Shown piece by piece: positions 10,656 to 20,184 of a stretch of DNA of 64,000 nucleotides. Origin of the DNA: Pannonibacter phragmitetus DSM 14782 (GTDB lineage Bacteria; Pseudomonadota; Alphaproteobacteria; Rhizobiales; Stappiaceae); contig NZ_KB908220.1 of the NCBI RefSeq assembly GCF_000382365.1, positions 1 through 64,000 of the forward strand, in the 5' to 3' direction. The translations under genes and the position numbers were made by a program. Positions within the stretch are counted from its first letter, which is position 1. The number at the start of each line of letters is the position of its first letter. The notes beneath the pieces are model-generated. The model made no database searches and was not told the origin of the DNA. It was given only the letters and a program-made list of their open reading frames with translations.

Positions 10656-10694
10656 TACAAAAGAAAACGGCCGCCGTTTGATGCGGCGGCCGTT
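10656..10694 (-). terminator. Intrinsic terminator/attenuator between bamA and lpxD
   Basis: Perfect 11-bp stem: 10666-10676 pairs with 10684-10694 around a 7-base loop. On the minus strand the hairpin is followed by TTTCTTTT. It lies inside what is normally one bamA-lpxD operon, so it should reduce read-through, or lpxD has its own start. Confidence 0.85.
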
Positions 10695-10713
10695 GAATTT
10701 CTGCTTCTCCGGC

Positions 10714-13086
10714 TTAGAACCGGGTGCCACCGCCGAGACGGAAGACCTGGGTCTTGTCGCCGGTTTCCTTGACCACAGGCACGGCGAAGTCCATGCGCAG
10801 CGGACCAAAGGGCGACTGCCAGCGGATACCTGCACCCACCGAAGCGCGGACCTTGAAGCTGTTGCTGTTCACACCGTTGGTGCCCACAGCCTTGATCAGC
10901 TTGTCGTCGGCATCCCAGAGGGAACCTGCATCCGCGAAGACCGCACCGCTCAGACCGAATTCTTCCGGAATGACCGGGAACGGGAAGGTCGCTTCCACGG
11001 TACCAGCCACGTAGAACCGGCCACCGAGAGCGTCACCCGTCCTGCTGTCACGCGGGCCAATACCCTGGCTCTGGAAACCGCGAACAAGTTCGCCACCCAT
11101 CATGAACTGATCGGAGATGCGCAGACGCTTGCTGCCAAAGCCCTGAATATGACCGGCACGCAGCGTGACGTTACCGACGATCCCGGCATCCGGGAAGATC
11201 TCGTGGTAAGCACGGCCTTCCACAGTCGAGCGCATGAACTGTGTGTCACCGCCGATACCTGCAAATTCCTGCTGGAACTTGCCGTAAAGACCGCTCGACG
11301 GGTTCACGTTGTTGTCGAGCGTGTTGTAAATCAGCGCGTAACCAGCCAGAGACGTCAGGTAAGTTCCCAGAGCGTCACAGACAGCCGGAGACAGATTGGC
11401 GTTCCGCGAACAGGTTGCCAAGTTGGTGGCAAGGTTCTTCGGATCCTTAATCTTCGTCTCATAGATGTTGTAGAACAGCTTCAGAGACAGCTCGTCTTCA
11501 CGAAGCGGCAGAGTGAAGCCGAAACCACCACCGGTGACTTCTTCATCATAGCTGCGGTAATCGTTGTTCTTCGAGACACGGCGATAGGCCTCGAGATCCA
11601 GCGCGATACGGCGGCCCAGGAAGAAAGGCTCCTGGAAAGCGAACTCGTAGGACTGGGTGCTCTCACCACCACCAACGCCGAGCTTCACATACTGACCGCG
11701 GCCAAGGAAGTTCTTTTCGCTGATGGAGACATCGCCGATGACGCCGTCGGTGGTCGAGTAACCGACGCCGAAGGACACTTCACCCGTGGCCTGTTCTTCC
11801 ACGTCCACGTTGATGACAACGCGATCGGGCGAGCTGCCGCGTTCAGTGGTGATGCGCACTTCCTTGAAGAACCCGAGGTTCTTCAGACGGCGCTCGGCCT
11901 TGTCCATGAGAACGCGGTTGAAGGCATCACCTTCCGCCAGATCGAACTCGCGGCGGATGACATATTCGCGCGTCCGGTCGTTGCCACGGATGTTGATCCG
12001 CTCGACATAGGCGCGCGGGCCTTCTTCGATGTTGTAGACGAGATCAATCGTCTTGGTCTCGTAATTACGCAGGGCGCGCGGACGCACCTCGGCAAAGGCG
12101 TAGCCTTCCTTGGAGACCTGCAGCGTCAGATCTTCGAGCGACTGCTCAACCCGCTTGGAGTTGTAGGTGTCGCCAGCGCTGGTCCGGACGTAGGACTTCA
12201 GGCTCTCCGGATCGATGGACGACAGGGAGCTCTGAACTTCAACGCTGCCGATCTCGTACTTCTCGCCCTCGTCCACCGTGAAGGTGACGTAGAAGACGTT
12301 CTGTTCGCGATCGAGGTCAGCACTGGCCGAGATGATGCGGAAGTCGGCATAGCCGTGCTGATAGTAATACTGACGCAGCAGCTCCTGATCGGCCGCCAGA
12401 CGGTCCGGATCATAGGTATCGGAGCTGCGCAGCCAGCTCAGCAGCCCGCTTTCACGGGTGCGGATGACATCGCGCAGGCGGCGGTCGCCGAAGTTCTTGT
12501 TACCGACGAAGCTGATGCGCTCGACACCGGTCTTCTCGCCTTCGTTGATCTCGAACACCAGATCGACGCGGCCATTGCCGCGGTCGATGGTCTTGGGATC
12601 AACCGAAGCGCGGTAACGGCCCGAGCGGCGGTAAGCTTCCAGAATGTTCTGGACGTCGCTCTGCACCTTGCTGCGGCTCAGCATCGAGCGCTCAGTGGTG
12701 CGAACCACACCCTTGAGGGTCTCGGGGCTCAGGCGCTTGTTGCCCTCGAAGGACACGCGGGAGATGACCGGATTTTCCACAACATTGACGACCAAGGCGC
12801 CGCCCTGCTGCGTGATGCGGACATCTTCAAACAGCCCCGTCGCAAAAAGCGCCTTGAGCGATTCGTCGATATCGGCCGCAGAATACTGCTGCCCCCGCTT
12901 GATGGTCATGTAGCTCGCGACGGTTTCAGCCTCGATGCGCGTGTTGCCACGCACGACGATGGAACCCGCAACGGCTGCCTCCGCAGTGGATACAAACGAC
13001 CCGAACGGGTCAGGCAGCACCCCGCCGGTGACAAGGAGCGGCGCCGACAAAATCACGGCGCGGGAGATTTTCCGCAGTCGCTGCAT
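10714..13086 (-). CDS. bamA: Outer-membrane protein assembly factor BamA
   Basis: Core of the BAM complex that folds beta-barrel proteins into the outer membrane. The protein is 790 residues: a signal peptide with hydrophobic core about 9-24 and a likely cleavage after TAEAAVA (about 40), then five POTRA domains to about 390, and a C-terminal Omp85 barrel ending in phenylalanine (GGGTRF), the usual outer-membrane signature. The conserved barrel segment with GGEFVRG-like reads MMGGELVRGFQSQG. Lies downstream of rseP with a 147-base gap, upstream of lpxD. No skp/ompH gene lies between bamA and lpxD, unlike in enterobacteria. Confidence 0.96.
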   Translation of the reverse strand: MQRLRKISRAVILSAPLLVTGGVLPDPFGSFVSTAEAAVAGSIVVRGNTRIEAETVASYMTIKRGQQYSAADIDESLKALFATGLFEDVRITQQGGALVVNVVENPVISRVSFEGNKRLSPETLKGVVRTTERSMLSRSKVQSDVQNILEAYRRSGRYRASVDPKTIDRGNGRVDLVFEINEGEKTGVERISFVGNKNFGDRRLRDVIRTRESGLLSWLRSSDTYDPDRLAADQELLRQYYYQHGYADFRIISASADLDREQNVFYVTFTVDEGEKYEIGSVEVQSSLSSIDPESLKSYVRTSAGDTYNSKRVEQSLEDLTLQVSKEGYAFAEVRPRALRNYETKTIDLVYNIEEGPRAYVERINIRGNDRTREYVIRREFDLAEGDAFNRVLMDKAERRLKNLGFFKEVRITTERGSSPDRVVINVDVEEQATGEVSFGVGYSTTDGVIGDVSISEKNFLGRGQYVKLGVGGGESTQSYEFAFQEPFFLGRRIALDLEAYRRVSKNNDYRSYDEEVTGGGFGFTLPLREDELSLKLFYNIYETKIKDPKNLATNLATCSRNANLSPAVCDALGTYLTSLAGYALIYNTLDNNVNPSSGLYGKFQQEFAGIGGDTQFMRSTVEGRAYHEIFPDAGIVGNVTLRAGHIQGFGSKRLRISDQFMMGGELVRGFQSQGIGPRDSRTGDALGGRFYVAGTVEATFPFPVIPEEFGLSGAVFADAGSLWDADDKLIKAVGTNGVNSNSFKVRASVGAGIRWQSPFGPLRMDFAVPVVKETGDKTQVFRLGGGTRF

Positions 13087-13233
13087 ATTCGAGCTATGCC
13101 TTTTTCACAAAACTGACCCCGAAGGATCATAGTCAGATTCTCAGCATCCGGCCTTGGTTTTACATCCTTTTGCCGAATACGCAACCGCACGATTCACACG
13201 AAACAGATTTCATTTGAATGCGTTGCGGGCATG

Positions 13234-14382
13234 TCACGCAGGCAGCCAGCGGCTGACAAGGCGTGACAGGTCATTCCAGGTCGCAAAAACCATGAGCATC
13301 AGCACCAGCGTGAGGCCGATACGGAAGCCGAATTCCTGCGCTTTCTCACTGAGCGGCCGCCCTCTGACAGCTTCCGCAGCATAATAAACCAGATGTCCTC
13401 CATCCAGCATCGGCACCGGCATCAGATTGAGCAGGCCAATGCTGACCGACAGGACTGCAGCAAGCTGCAGCAGCGGTATGAAGCCAAGCGTCGCCACCTG
13501 TCCGGCCACTTCCGCAATGCGGATCGGCCCCCCAAGCTGGTCGGCCGGCTCGCTTCCGCGCACCACCTTGCCGATGTACTCCACGGTCCGCACCATAACG
13601 AACCATGTTTCGTTAACACCCTCTTTCACTGCCTCGAAAGGACCATAGGTTTTCTGAATTCTGTCACCTTCCTGTACCGTTCGTGACACACCCAGAAGAC
13701 CGATGCGCTGCACATTGCCGAAATCGTCCTTCAGCTCGCGCAGCTGCGGCGTCACGGTCAGGTCCGTCAATTGCCCCTGGCGCTCGATCTCCAGCTGCAG
13801 CGGCACACCGGCGCTGACGCTGACGATGCGCTGCAACTCGGCAAAGGTCTCGATCGGAGTGCCGTTGACCGCAGTGATCAGATCGCCGGGCTGAAGCCCG
13901 GCCTCGGCAGCTGCACTCTCCGGCTGGACTTCACCGACCAGAGGCGTCGAGACGACGCGGCCAAAAGCGCCGAAAATGAAGGCAAAGATGACGATGGCGA
14001 GAATGAAATTGGCGACCGGGCCAGCGGCAACCACGGCTGCGCGCTGCCAGACGGGCTTGGCAACGAAGGCCCCCGCACGCTGCGCTGCACTCATGGCCGC
14101 CACCTTTTCATGGTCAGGCACACTGGCGGCATTCTCGTCGCCGGAAAACTTCACATAGCCGCCCAGCGGAATGAGGCAGAGCTTCCAGCGTGTGCCCTTG
14201 CGGTCATTGAAGCCAACCAGCTCACGGCCGAAACCGATGGAGAAGGCCTCAACGTCCACGCCACACCAGCGGGCCACAGCAAAATGGCCAAGCTCATGAA
14301 AGAAAACAACAACCGTCAGCACGAACAGGAAGGCTGGCAGGGTGAGCACCGGCTGTGACGACAGGGCTGCGAGAAGATCCAT
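13234..14382 (-). CDS. rseP: Site-2 metalloprotease RseP/YaeL
   Basis: Intramembrane zinc protease (M50B) that cleaves membrane-embedded anti-sigma factors and leftover signal peptides. Zinc motif HELGH at 29-33 in the first helix, a PDZ domain around 130-215 (LQPGDLITAVNGTPI), and the second catalytic motif LDGGH at 326-330; a last membrane helix lies near 355-372. At 382 residues with one clear PDZ domain it is the alphaproteobacterial form. The position between dxr and bamA is conserved in proteobacteria. ATG 14382 is used. Confidence 0.95.
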   Translation of the reverse strand: MDLLAALSSQPVLTLPAFLFVLTVVVFFHELGHFAVARWCGVDVEAFSIGFGRELVGFNDRKGTRWKLCLIPLGGYVKFSGDENAASVPDHEKVAAMSAAQRAGAFVAKPVWQRAAVVAAGPVANFILAIVIFAFIFGAFGRVVSTPLVGEVQPESAAAEAGLQPGDLITAVNGTPIETFAELQRIVSVSAGVPLQLEIERQGQLTDLTVTPQLRELKDDFGNVQRIGLLGVSRTVQEGDRIQKTYGPFEAVKEGVNETWFVMVRTVEYIGKVVRGSEPADQLGGPIRIAEVAGQVATLGFIPLLQLAAVLSVSIGLLNLMPVPMLDGGHLVYYAAEAVRGRPLSEKAQEFGFRIGLTLVLMLMVFATWNDLSRLVSRWLPA

Positions 14383-14544
14383 TCACCTATCCTGAACTTG
14401 CGCAACACGCGGGTAGCGGAGCGGTCATGTTTCGCCCCTTTCTCGCCCGGAACATAGCCATCCAGTCAAGGTGATGCCAGATGTATGGCGGAAATTAGTC
14501 GCAGGCGCCAAATGCGGCGGGGAAAACCTCCCTCCTGGCGGCGG

Positions 14545-15795
14545 TCAGGTCAATGCAAAGCGGTTCAGCAATTCGTGAGCCAAGGCCCGCGCCTGCATAT
14601 CAAGCGCCAGGATGGAATCGATGTCTGCAGCCGGAGCCAGATCATGCCCGGCAGCAAGCCTGTCGAGCACCGCCCCCACCAGACCGGCAATGCCCGTAAA
14701 GCCGATCTGCCCGGACAGGAATGCGGCAACCGCAACTTCATCGGCAGCATTCAGTGCAGCCGGTGCGCAGCCCCCTGCCCGCATGGCATCCAGCGCGAGG
14801 CCGAGCGCCGGAAACCGCTTGATATCCGGAGCTTCAAAGGTCAGAGAACCGAGCTTAGCAAGGTCGAGCCGTGCCCCCGGCACCGGCATCCGGGAGGGAT
14901 ACGCAAGGCAATGGGCGATGGGTGTGCGCATGTCGGCCGGTCCCAGCTGCGCCAGCAGCGAGCCATCCGTGTATTGCACCATGCCATGGATGGCCGATTG
15001 CGGATGCACCAGAACCTCGATCTGATCGTGGCGCAGCGGGAAGAGATGCGAGGCCTCGATCACCTCCAGCCCCTTGTTCATCAAGGTAGCACTGTCGATG
15101 GTGATGCGGCTGCCCATGCTCCAGTTGGGATGTTTCAATGCCTGTTGAGGCGAAACATGCGCCATTTCGGAAAGGGAGAGCGTGCGGAACGGGCCGCCCG
15201 AAGCGGTGAGGATGATCTTTTCCACTTCCGCCAGATTGCGGCTCTCCAGCACCTGGAAGATGGCATTGTGCTCCGAATCGACCGGCAGCACCGTTGCCCC
15301 TGCCCGCCCTGCGGCGGCCATGAACAGGTCCCCGGCGCAGACGAGGCATTCCTTGTTGGCCAGCGCGATGGTCCGGCCCGCTTCAAGCGCTGCAAAGGTG
15401 GGGCGCAAGCCGGCAGCGCCGACAATGGCCGCCATCACCATGTCTGCGGGCCAAAGCGCCGCCTCGATGACCGCAGCTTCACCTGCGCCGCAGGCAATAC
15501 CAGTTCCGGCAAGATACGCGGCCAGCTCTTCGCCTTTTGAAGGATTGGCCAGAGCGGCAAAACCGGCCCCGGTCTGACGGGCAAGTTCCGCAAGCCCGGC
15601 CGCATCCTGACCGGCCACAAGGGCCGCAATCTCGAAATGCTCCGGATAACGGGCAACCAGATCCAGCGTGCTGCGGCCGATGGAGCCCGTGGCCCCGAGA
15701 ATGACCAGCCGAAGCGGCGCAGTCCGCCCTGCCAGCATTGCCTCAAGCCCTGCCGAAGCGTCCCGGCCCTTCTCTGCCTCACTCACCACAGCCAA
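14545..15795 (-). CDS. dxr: 1-deoxy-D-xylulose 5-phosphate reductoisomerase
   Basis: Second enzyme of the MEP isoprenoid pathway, converting DXP to MEP with NADPH. It is 416 residues, with the NADPH-binding GATGSIGRST loop at 34-43, preceded by about 28 residues that are probably flexible or an over-extended start (internal Met20 is an alternative). The metal and substrate region reads LPVDSEHNAIFQ, followed by LTASGGPF, both hallmarks. The product pathway supplies undecaprenyl chains, matching uppS two genes upstream. Confidence 0.96.
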   Translation of the reverse strand: MAVVSEAEKGRDASAGLEAMLAGRTAPLRLVILGATGSIGRSTLDLVARYPEHFEIAALVAGQDAAGLAELARQTGAGFAALANPSKGEELAAYLAGTGIACGAGEAAVIEAALWPADMVMAAIVGAAGLRPTFAALEAGRTIALANKECLVCAGDLFMAAAGRAGATVLPVDSEHNAIFQVLESRNLAEVEKIILTASGGPFRTLSLSEMAHVSPQQALKHPNWSMGSRITIDSATLMNKGLEVIEASHLFPLRHDQIEVLVHPQSAIHGMVQYTDGSLLAQLGPADMRTPIAHCLAYPSRMPVPGARLDLAKLGSLTFEAPDIKRFPALGLALDAMRAGGCAPAALNAADEVAVAAFLSGQIGFTGIAGLVGAVLDRLAAGHDLAPAADIDSILALDMQARALAHELLNRFALT

Positions 15796-15813
15796 CCACC
15801 CAGGCTTTTGAAC

Positions 15814-16677
15814 TTACTGAAAACCGATGCCGGACATCGGATCGGCAAGACTGCCGCCGAAAAGCAGTCCGCACAGAACGGCGAAGATGGCAGCCGCCAC
15901 CAGTCCGTCGATCCGGTCCATGATACCGCCATGGCCGGGAATGAGACGCCCGGAATCCTTGACGCCAAAGCGCCGTTTGATCGCCGATTCCAGCAGGTCG
16001 CCCCCCTGCGATACAGCGGAAACCGCAAGACCGAAGGCAAACCAGGACAGCGTGCCGCCCTGCCCCAGAACCGCGACAACTCCCAGACCGCCAAGCGCGC
16101 CGAAGATCAGGCCACCGATGGCCCCGGACCAGGTCTTCTTCGGTGAAACGCGCGGCCAGAGCTTCGGACCACCCAGCTTGCGCCCGGTGAAATAGGCCGC
16201 GACATCGGTCACCCAGACCACAGCCAGCAAAAAGAAGATGTGCATCTCGCCTTCGCTGCCCCGGCGCACAAGCATCAGGGCCCCGAGAGCGAGACTGGAA
16301 TAGAGAATGCCCTCAGCCGTCCAGAAACCGGTCTTCCCGGCCCGGGCCGACAAGATGCTGAGGCCCGCACCGGCGGCAAGTGCGGCAAGGGCCCACAGCT
16401 CAAGCCCTGCGTAGATCAGCCCCGCGACAGCCAGAAGCGTTGCAAAGCCGGCCAGTGCAGGCAGGCCGGCAGGCCGCGCACCGACGATCGCCAGCCATTC
16501 CTTCAGGAACAGCGCGCAGCCAAGCAGCGCCAGCGCGAAGAATGCCTCGCCGCCCCGCCAGGCGATGAGAAGCACGAGCGGCCCCAGAATCAGCGCGGAA
16601 ATGAACCGCAGCTTCAGATCGGCCATCGGTCCGGCCGGACCACCGGTCCCGCTGCTGCCATTTGCCCCCCCGGACAT
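15814..16677 (-). CDS. cdsA: Phosphatidate cytidylyltransferase
   Basis: Makes CDP-diacylglycerol from phosphatidic acid and CTP, the branch point of phospholipid synthesis. The 287-residue protein has about eight membrane helices and the full C-terminal CDP-diglyceride synthetase signature: SAIKRRFGVKDSG followed by PGHGGIMDRID at about 240-265. It starts two bases after the uppS stop and is followed by dxr after 18 bases. The first 20 residues are Gly/Ser-rich and may not be conserved. Confidence 0.95.
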   Translation of the reverse strand: MSGGANGSSGTGGPAGPMADLKLRFISALILGPLVLLIAWRGGEAFFALALLGCALFLKEWLAIVGARPAGLPALAGFATLLAVAGLIYAGLELWALAALAAGAGLSILSARAGKTGFWTAEGILYSSLALGALMLVRRGSEGEMHIFFLLAVVWVTDVAAYFTGRKLGGPKLWPRVSPKKTWSGAIGGLIFGALGGLGVVAVLGQGGTLSWFAFGLAVSAVSQGGDLLESAIKRRFGVKDSGRLIPGHGGIMDRIDGLVAAAIFAVLCGLLFGGSLADPMSGIGFQ

Positions 16678-16679
16678 GA

Positions 16680-17447
16680 TCAGGAACCCGTGGCGGTTAC
16701 ACCGCCGAAGCGCCGCTCACGCTCACAGAAGGAGGCAAGCGCGGCATCAAACTCGTCCGGACCAAAATCAGGCCACAGAACCGGCGTGAAATAGAACTCG
16801 GCATAGGCCGCCTGCCACATCAGGAAGTTGGACAGGCGCAGTTCGCCGCTGGTGCGGATGATGAGGTCAGGGTCGGGGATGCCGGCCGTATCGAGCCTTG
16901 CAGAAATCTCGGCATCCGTAATGGCAGAAGGGTCGCGCCCCTCCGCCAGATATTGCTGTGTAAGCTTGCGCACCGCACGGGTGATCTCGTCACGCGCGCC
17001 GTAATTGAAGGCGATCACCACGGTCATGCCGGTGTTGGCAGCCGTCACCCGCTCGCTCTCTTCCAGCAGGCTGCGGATGCCTGGATCCAGCCCTTCCCGC
17101 TCGCCGATGATGCGCACCCGGCAATTGGCCTTGTGCAACTCCGTCAGATCGCGCTGCACGAAACGGCGCAGCAGCGACATCAGGAAGCTGACCTCGGTGG
17201 GCGGGCGGCGCCAGTTCTCGGAGGAAAAACTGTAGAGCGTGATGAAATCGACGCCACGGGACGAAGCATGGCGGATAATCTTGCGCAGCGCTTCCAGCCC
17301 GTGGCGGTGTCCTTCGGTACGGGGAAGCCCGCGCGCCTGCGCCCAGCGGCCGTTGCCATCCATGATGATCGCAACGTGGCGCGGCACAGACCCGCCGCCG
17401 GATGCGGGGCCTGTCACGCTTGAGCCAGTTTCAGGTCGGCTGCTCAT
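16680..17447 (-). CDS. uppS: Undecaprenyl (isoprenyl) diphosphate synthase
   Basis: Cis-prenyltransferase that makes the C55 lipid carrier for peptidoglycan and polysaccharides. From the ATG at 17447 it has 255 residues. The substrate-binding motif HVAIIMDGNGRWAQ (catalytic Asp in MDGNGRW) is near residue 24-37, and the RTSGELRLSNFLMWQ motif of the isopentenyl site is near the C-terminus. The frame is open further upstream to 17567, but that extension overlaps frr and is not plausible. Forms a compact group with cdsA (2-base gap). Confidence 0.96.
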   Translation of the reverse strand: MSSRPETGSSVTGPASGGGSVPRHVAIIMDGNGRWAQARGLPRTEGHRHGLEALRKIIRHASSRGVDFITLYSFSSENWRRPPTEVSFLMSLLRRFVQRDLTELHKANCRVRIIGEREGLDPGIRSLLEESERVTAANTGMTVVIAFNYGARDEITRAVRKLTQQYLAEGRDPSAITDAEISARLDTAGIPDPDLIIRTSGELRLSNFLMWQAAYAEFYFTPVLWPDFGPDEFDAALASFCERERRFGGVTATGS

Positions 17448-17511
17448 CAAGTCCCCCGGGGCGCGCTGCCAGATGGCGGGGGCGGGCTTCGCCCGCTCCC
17501 CTATCAGATCC
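17448..17511 (-). other. frr-uppS gap with GC hairpin
   Basis: Between frr and uppS, gggggcgggc-ttc-gcccgctcccc (about 17480-17504) can fold into a GC-rich hairpin without a U run. It may slow or stabilise the transcript rather than terminate it. Confidence 0.4.
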
Positions 17512-18075
17512 TCAGACCTGGGAGATTTCCTGCTGCTTCTTTTCCAGCATGGTGTCGGCCTCGGCAATGCGGGCGTCGGTCAGCTTCTGCACGTCATCGG
17601 AAGCAACGCGGGCGTCATCCTGGCTGATGTCGCCGTCCTTCTCCAGCTTCTTGATGATGTCCATGCCGTCGCGGCGCACGTGACGGATGGCAACCTTGGC
17701 CGCCTCGGCATATTTGTGCGCGACCTTGATCAGTTCCTGGCGGCGCTCGGCGTTCAGCTCCGGGATCGGCAGGCGCAGCAGCTGTCCATCGATCACCGGG
17801 TTGAGGCCAAGGCTGGATTCGCGAATCGCCTTTTCGACGGCGCTGACCATGCCCTTGTCCCAGACCTGGATCGCGACCATGCGCGGCTCCGGCACGGACA
17901 CGGTGCCAACCTGGTTGATCGGCATGGACTGGCCATAGGCGTTGACGACGATGGCATCCAGCATGCTGGAGGAGGCACGGCCGGTGCGAAGGCCCGCAAG
18001 TTCGGTCTTCAGAACACCAAGTGCGCCCTGCATACGACGCTCGAGATCTTTGAGATCGACACCTTCAACCGGCAT
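17512..18075 (-). CDS. frr: Ribosome recycling factor
   Basis: Splits post-termination ribosomes together with EF-G. The 187-residue length and the sequence are typical: [11 protein letters not shown] near 30-40 and a C-terminal three-helix bundle that includes [16 protein letters not shown] 18075 is preceded by GAAGT-like sequence. About 200 bases separate it from pyrH. The tsf-pyrH-frr-uppS-cdsA-dxr order is widespread in bacteria. Confidence 0.97.
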   Translation of the reverse strand: MPVEGVDLKDLERRMQGALGVLKTELAGLRTGRASSSMLDAIVVNAYGQSMPINQVGTVSVPEPRMVAIQVWDKGMVSAVEKAIRESSLGLNPVIDGQLLRLPIPELNAERRQELIKVAHKYAEAAKVAIRHVRRDGMDIIKKLEKDGDISQDDARVASDDVQKLTDARIAEADTMLEKKQQEISQV

Positions 18076-18273
18076 AACTTCCTCGCTTTGTTTTTCGTTG
18101 GCTCACGCTTTGCTGGCGCGGCGCAAACATGGCACAGTCTCGCCGAAAGACAAGACCAACTCAGGCAGAGCCCCTGAATAAGCAGGAGACAGGCGGATGC
18201 GCAAGCCGCATTCCGCCACTCTGCATGTCCTGATGCCGGGAAGGCCGGAAAAGCCCTCCCGCCCTTTGGAAAA

Positions 18274-18990
18274 TCAGCTGACGACCGTGTAGAGGCCGCG
18301 CTCTTCCAGAACGCTCACGAGAGCGCCGGGGGTGTGGATCGAGAACACGATCACGGGGATCTTGTTGTCACGGGCCAGCGCAATGGCCGTCGTGTCCATG
18401 ACCTTGAGATTGCGGGTGATCACGTCCTCATAGGTCAGCTCGGTGTAGCGCTCCGCATCCGGATTGATCTTCGGATCTTCCGAATAGATGCCGTTCACCT
18501 GCGTGCCCTTCAGGAAGGCATCGCACTTCATTTCGGCTGCGCGCAGGGCCGCGCCGGAATCGGTGGTGAAGAACGGGTTGCCCGTGCCGCCGGCAAAGAC
18601 GATCACGTCGCCGTCTTCCATGTAGCGCTCGGCACCGCGCTGGGTGAAGGTTTCGCAGATGGAGGGCACCGGCACGGCCGAAAGCACGCGGGCCGGGATG
18701 TTGTGGCGGCGCAGGGCGTCGGCCACGGTCAGGCTGTTCATGATCGTTGCCAGCATGCCCATATGGTCGCCGGTGACGCGGTTGCCGCCCTTGGCGGCCA
18801 CGGCGACGCCGCGGAAGATATTGCCGCCGCCGATCACCACACCCACTTGCGCACCCAGCTTCACGGCACTGGCAATCTCAAGCGCAATCCGCTCGACCAC
18901 TGCCGGATCGATGCCGAAGGACTGGCTGCCCATCAGGGCCTCGCCCGAGAGTTTCAGAAGCACACGGCGCCAGCGCAGCGGTTTGGACAT
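18274..18990 (-). CDS. pyrH: UMP kinase
   Basis: Amino-acid-kinase-fold enzyme phosphorylating UMP to UDP, 238 residues. N-terminal RVLLKLSGEALMG (about 9-21), the GGGNIFRG glycine loop and the TGNPFFTTDSGAALRA segment are characteristic. Three Met codons compete; the GGAAGG ribosome-binding site lies 7 bases before the ATG at 18990 (MSKPLRW) and is too close to the ATG at 18996, so 18990 is chosen; the open frame to 19035 would enter the terminator after tsf. Follows tsf across that terminator. Confidence 0.96.
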   Translation of the reverse strand: MSKPLRWRRVLLKLSGEALMGSQSFGIDPAVVERIALEIASAVKLGAQVGVVIGGGNIFRGVAVAAKGGNRVTGDHMGMLATIMNSLTVADALRRHNIPARVLSAVPVPSICETFTQRGAERYMEDGDVIVFAGGTGNPFFTTDSGAALRAAEMKCDAFLKGTQVNGIYSEDPKINPDAERYTELTYEDVITRNLKVMDTTAIALARDNKIPVIVFSIHTPGALVSVLEERGLYTVVS

Positions 18991-19033
18991 GGGCATACCT
19001 TCCGGTTCAATGATCGTGAAAAAAAGGGCTGTC

Positions 19034-19063
19034 AAAAAAAAGGCGCCGGTTTGATCCGGCGCC
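19034..19063 (-). terminator. Intrinsic terminator after tsf
   Basis: On the minus strand GGCGCCGG-ATCAAA-CCGGCGCC is followed by eight T. It lies 9 bases after the tsf stop codon and immediately before pyrH. Confidence 0.93.
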
Positions 19064-19071
19064 CTCTGGGC

Positions 19072-19995
19072 TTAGTGGCCGGCCGCCGCGGCGACCTCTG
19101 CCGCGAAGTCCGTCTCTTCCTTCTCGATCCCCTCGCCGAGAGCGAAGCGGACGAAGCCGGAAAGCGTGACTGCGGTGCCGAGTTCCTTGCCGAGAGCCTC
19201 AACGGCCTGCTCGACGGTCTTGTCCGGGTCGATGACGAAAGCCTGCTTCACGAGGGTGACTTCCTCGTAGAACTTGCGGATGCGGCCTTCGACCATCTTC
19301 TCAATGATGTTGTCCGGCTTGCCGGATTCGCGGGCCTGCTCGATGAACACGGCGCGCTCACGCTCCACAACGGCCGGGTCCAGCTGGTCGACGTTCAGCG
19401 ACAGCGGGCTGGTGGCAGCAATGTGCATGGCGATCTGGCGGCCCAGAGCGTTCAGCTTGTCCTTGTCACCGGCCGATTCGAGCGCGACGAGCACGCCGAT
19501 CTTGCCGAGGCCATCGGAGATGGCGCTGTGGACATAGGTCGACACAACGCCATCGTTGACGGACAGGACGGCTGCGCGGCGCAGGGTCATGTTCTCGCCG
19601 ATGGTGGCGATGGCATCCTTGATGGACGCGTCAACGGACTTGTCGGAGCCCGGGTAGCCGGCAGCGGAAATCGCCTCGACATCACCGCCAGCGGTCAGGG
19701 CAACGGCGGCGATATCGCGGACCAGAGCCTGGAAGCCGTCGTTACGGGCCACGAAGTCGGTTTCGGAGTTCAGCTCGATGACGGCAGCGGTCGTGCCCTT
19801 GGATGCAACGCCAACCAGGCCTTCAGCAGCCACGCGGCCGGCCTTCTTGGCAGCCTTGGCGAGACCCTTGGCACGCAGCCAGTCGATCGCTGCTTCCATG
19901 TCACCGTTGGTTTCGGTCAGAGCAGCCTTGCAGTCCATCATGCCTGCGCCGGTCTTCTCGCGCAGATCCTTCACCATTCCTGCGGTAATGCTCAT
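19072..19995 (-). CDS. tsf: Elongation factor Ts
   Basis: Nucleotide-exchange factor for EF-Tu, 307 residues. N-terminal UBA-like region with [16 protein letters not shown] (11-26) and the TDFVARND motif (79-86), which contacts EF-Tu, are both present. Follows rpsB after a 189-base gap with a perfect palindrome and ends in a strong terminator, so rpsB-tsf is probably the main transcript of this unit. Confidence 0.97.
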   Translation of the reverse strand: MSITAGMVKDLREKTGAGMMDCKAALTETNGDMEAAIDWLRAKGLAKAAKKAGRVAAEGLVGVASKGTTAAVIELNSETDFVARNDGFQALVRDIAAVALTAGGDVEAISAAGYPGSDKSVDASIKDAIATIGENMTLRRAAVLSVNDGVVSTYVHSAISDGLGKIGVLVALESAGDKDKLNALGRQIAMHIAATSPLSLNVDQLDPAVVERERAVFIEQARESGKPDNIIEKMVEGRIRKFYEEVTLVKQAFVIDPDKTVEQAVEALGKELGTAVTLSGFVRFALGEGIEKEETDFAAEVAAAAGH

Positions 19996-20149
19996 GGTAG
20001 CCTCGTGAATCGGAGTTAAAGCTTCGCACGGTTTAGCCCATGGCCAACCGCGCCTTTATGACGGTTCCCGCAAGAGGGGCCTCCATCAGCGGCATTGCCG
20101 CGCCTGACCTTGAAACGGCGCAGCCTTCAGGCCGCTGCCAGGGTCAGAA

Positions 20150-20176
20150 CAGGTGCGGCGCCGGGCGCCGCACCTG
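20150..20176 (-). terminator. Perfect GC palindrome between rpsB and tsf
   Basis: caggtgcggcgcc (20150-20162) is the exact reverse complement of ggcgccgcacctg (20164-20176). The stem starts 8 bases after the rpsB stop codon. It lacks a clear U tract on either strand, so it may be a partial terminator or a processing/stability element that adjusts the S2 to EF-Ts ratio. Confidence 0.6.
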
Positions 20177-20184
20177 CAACAGAA

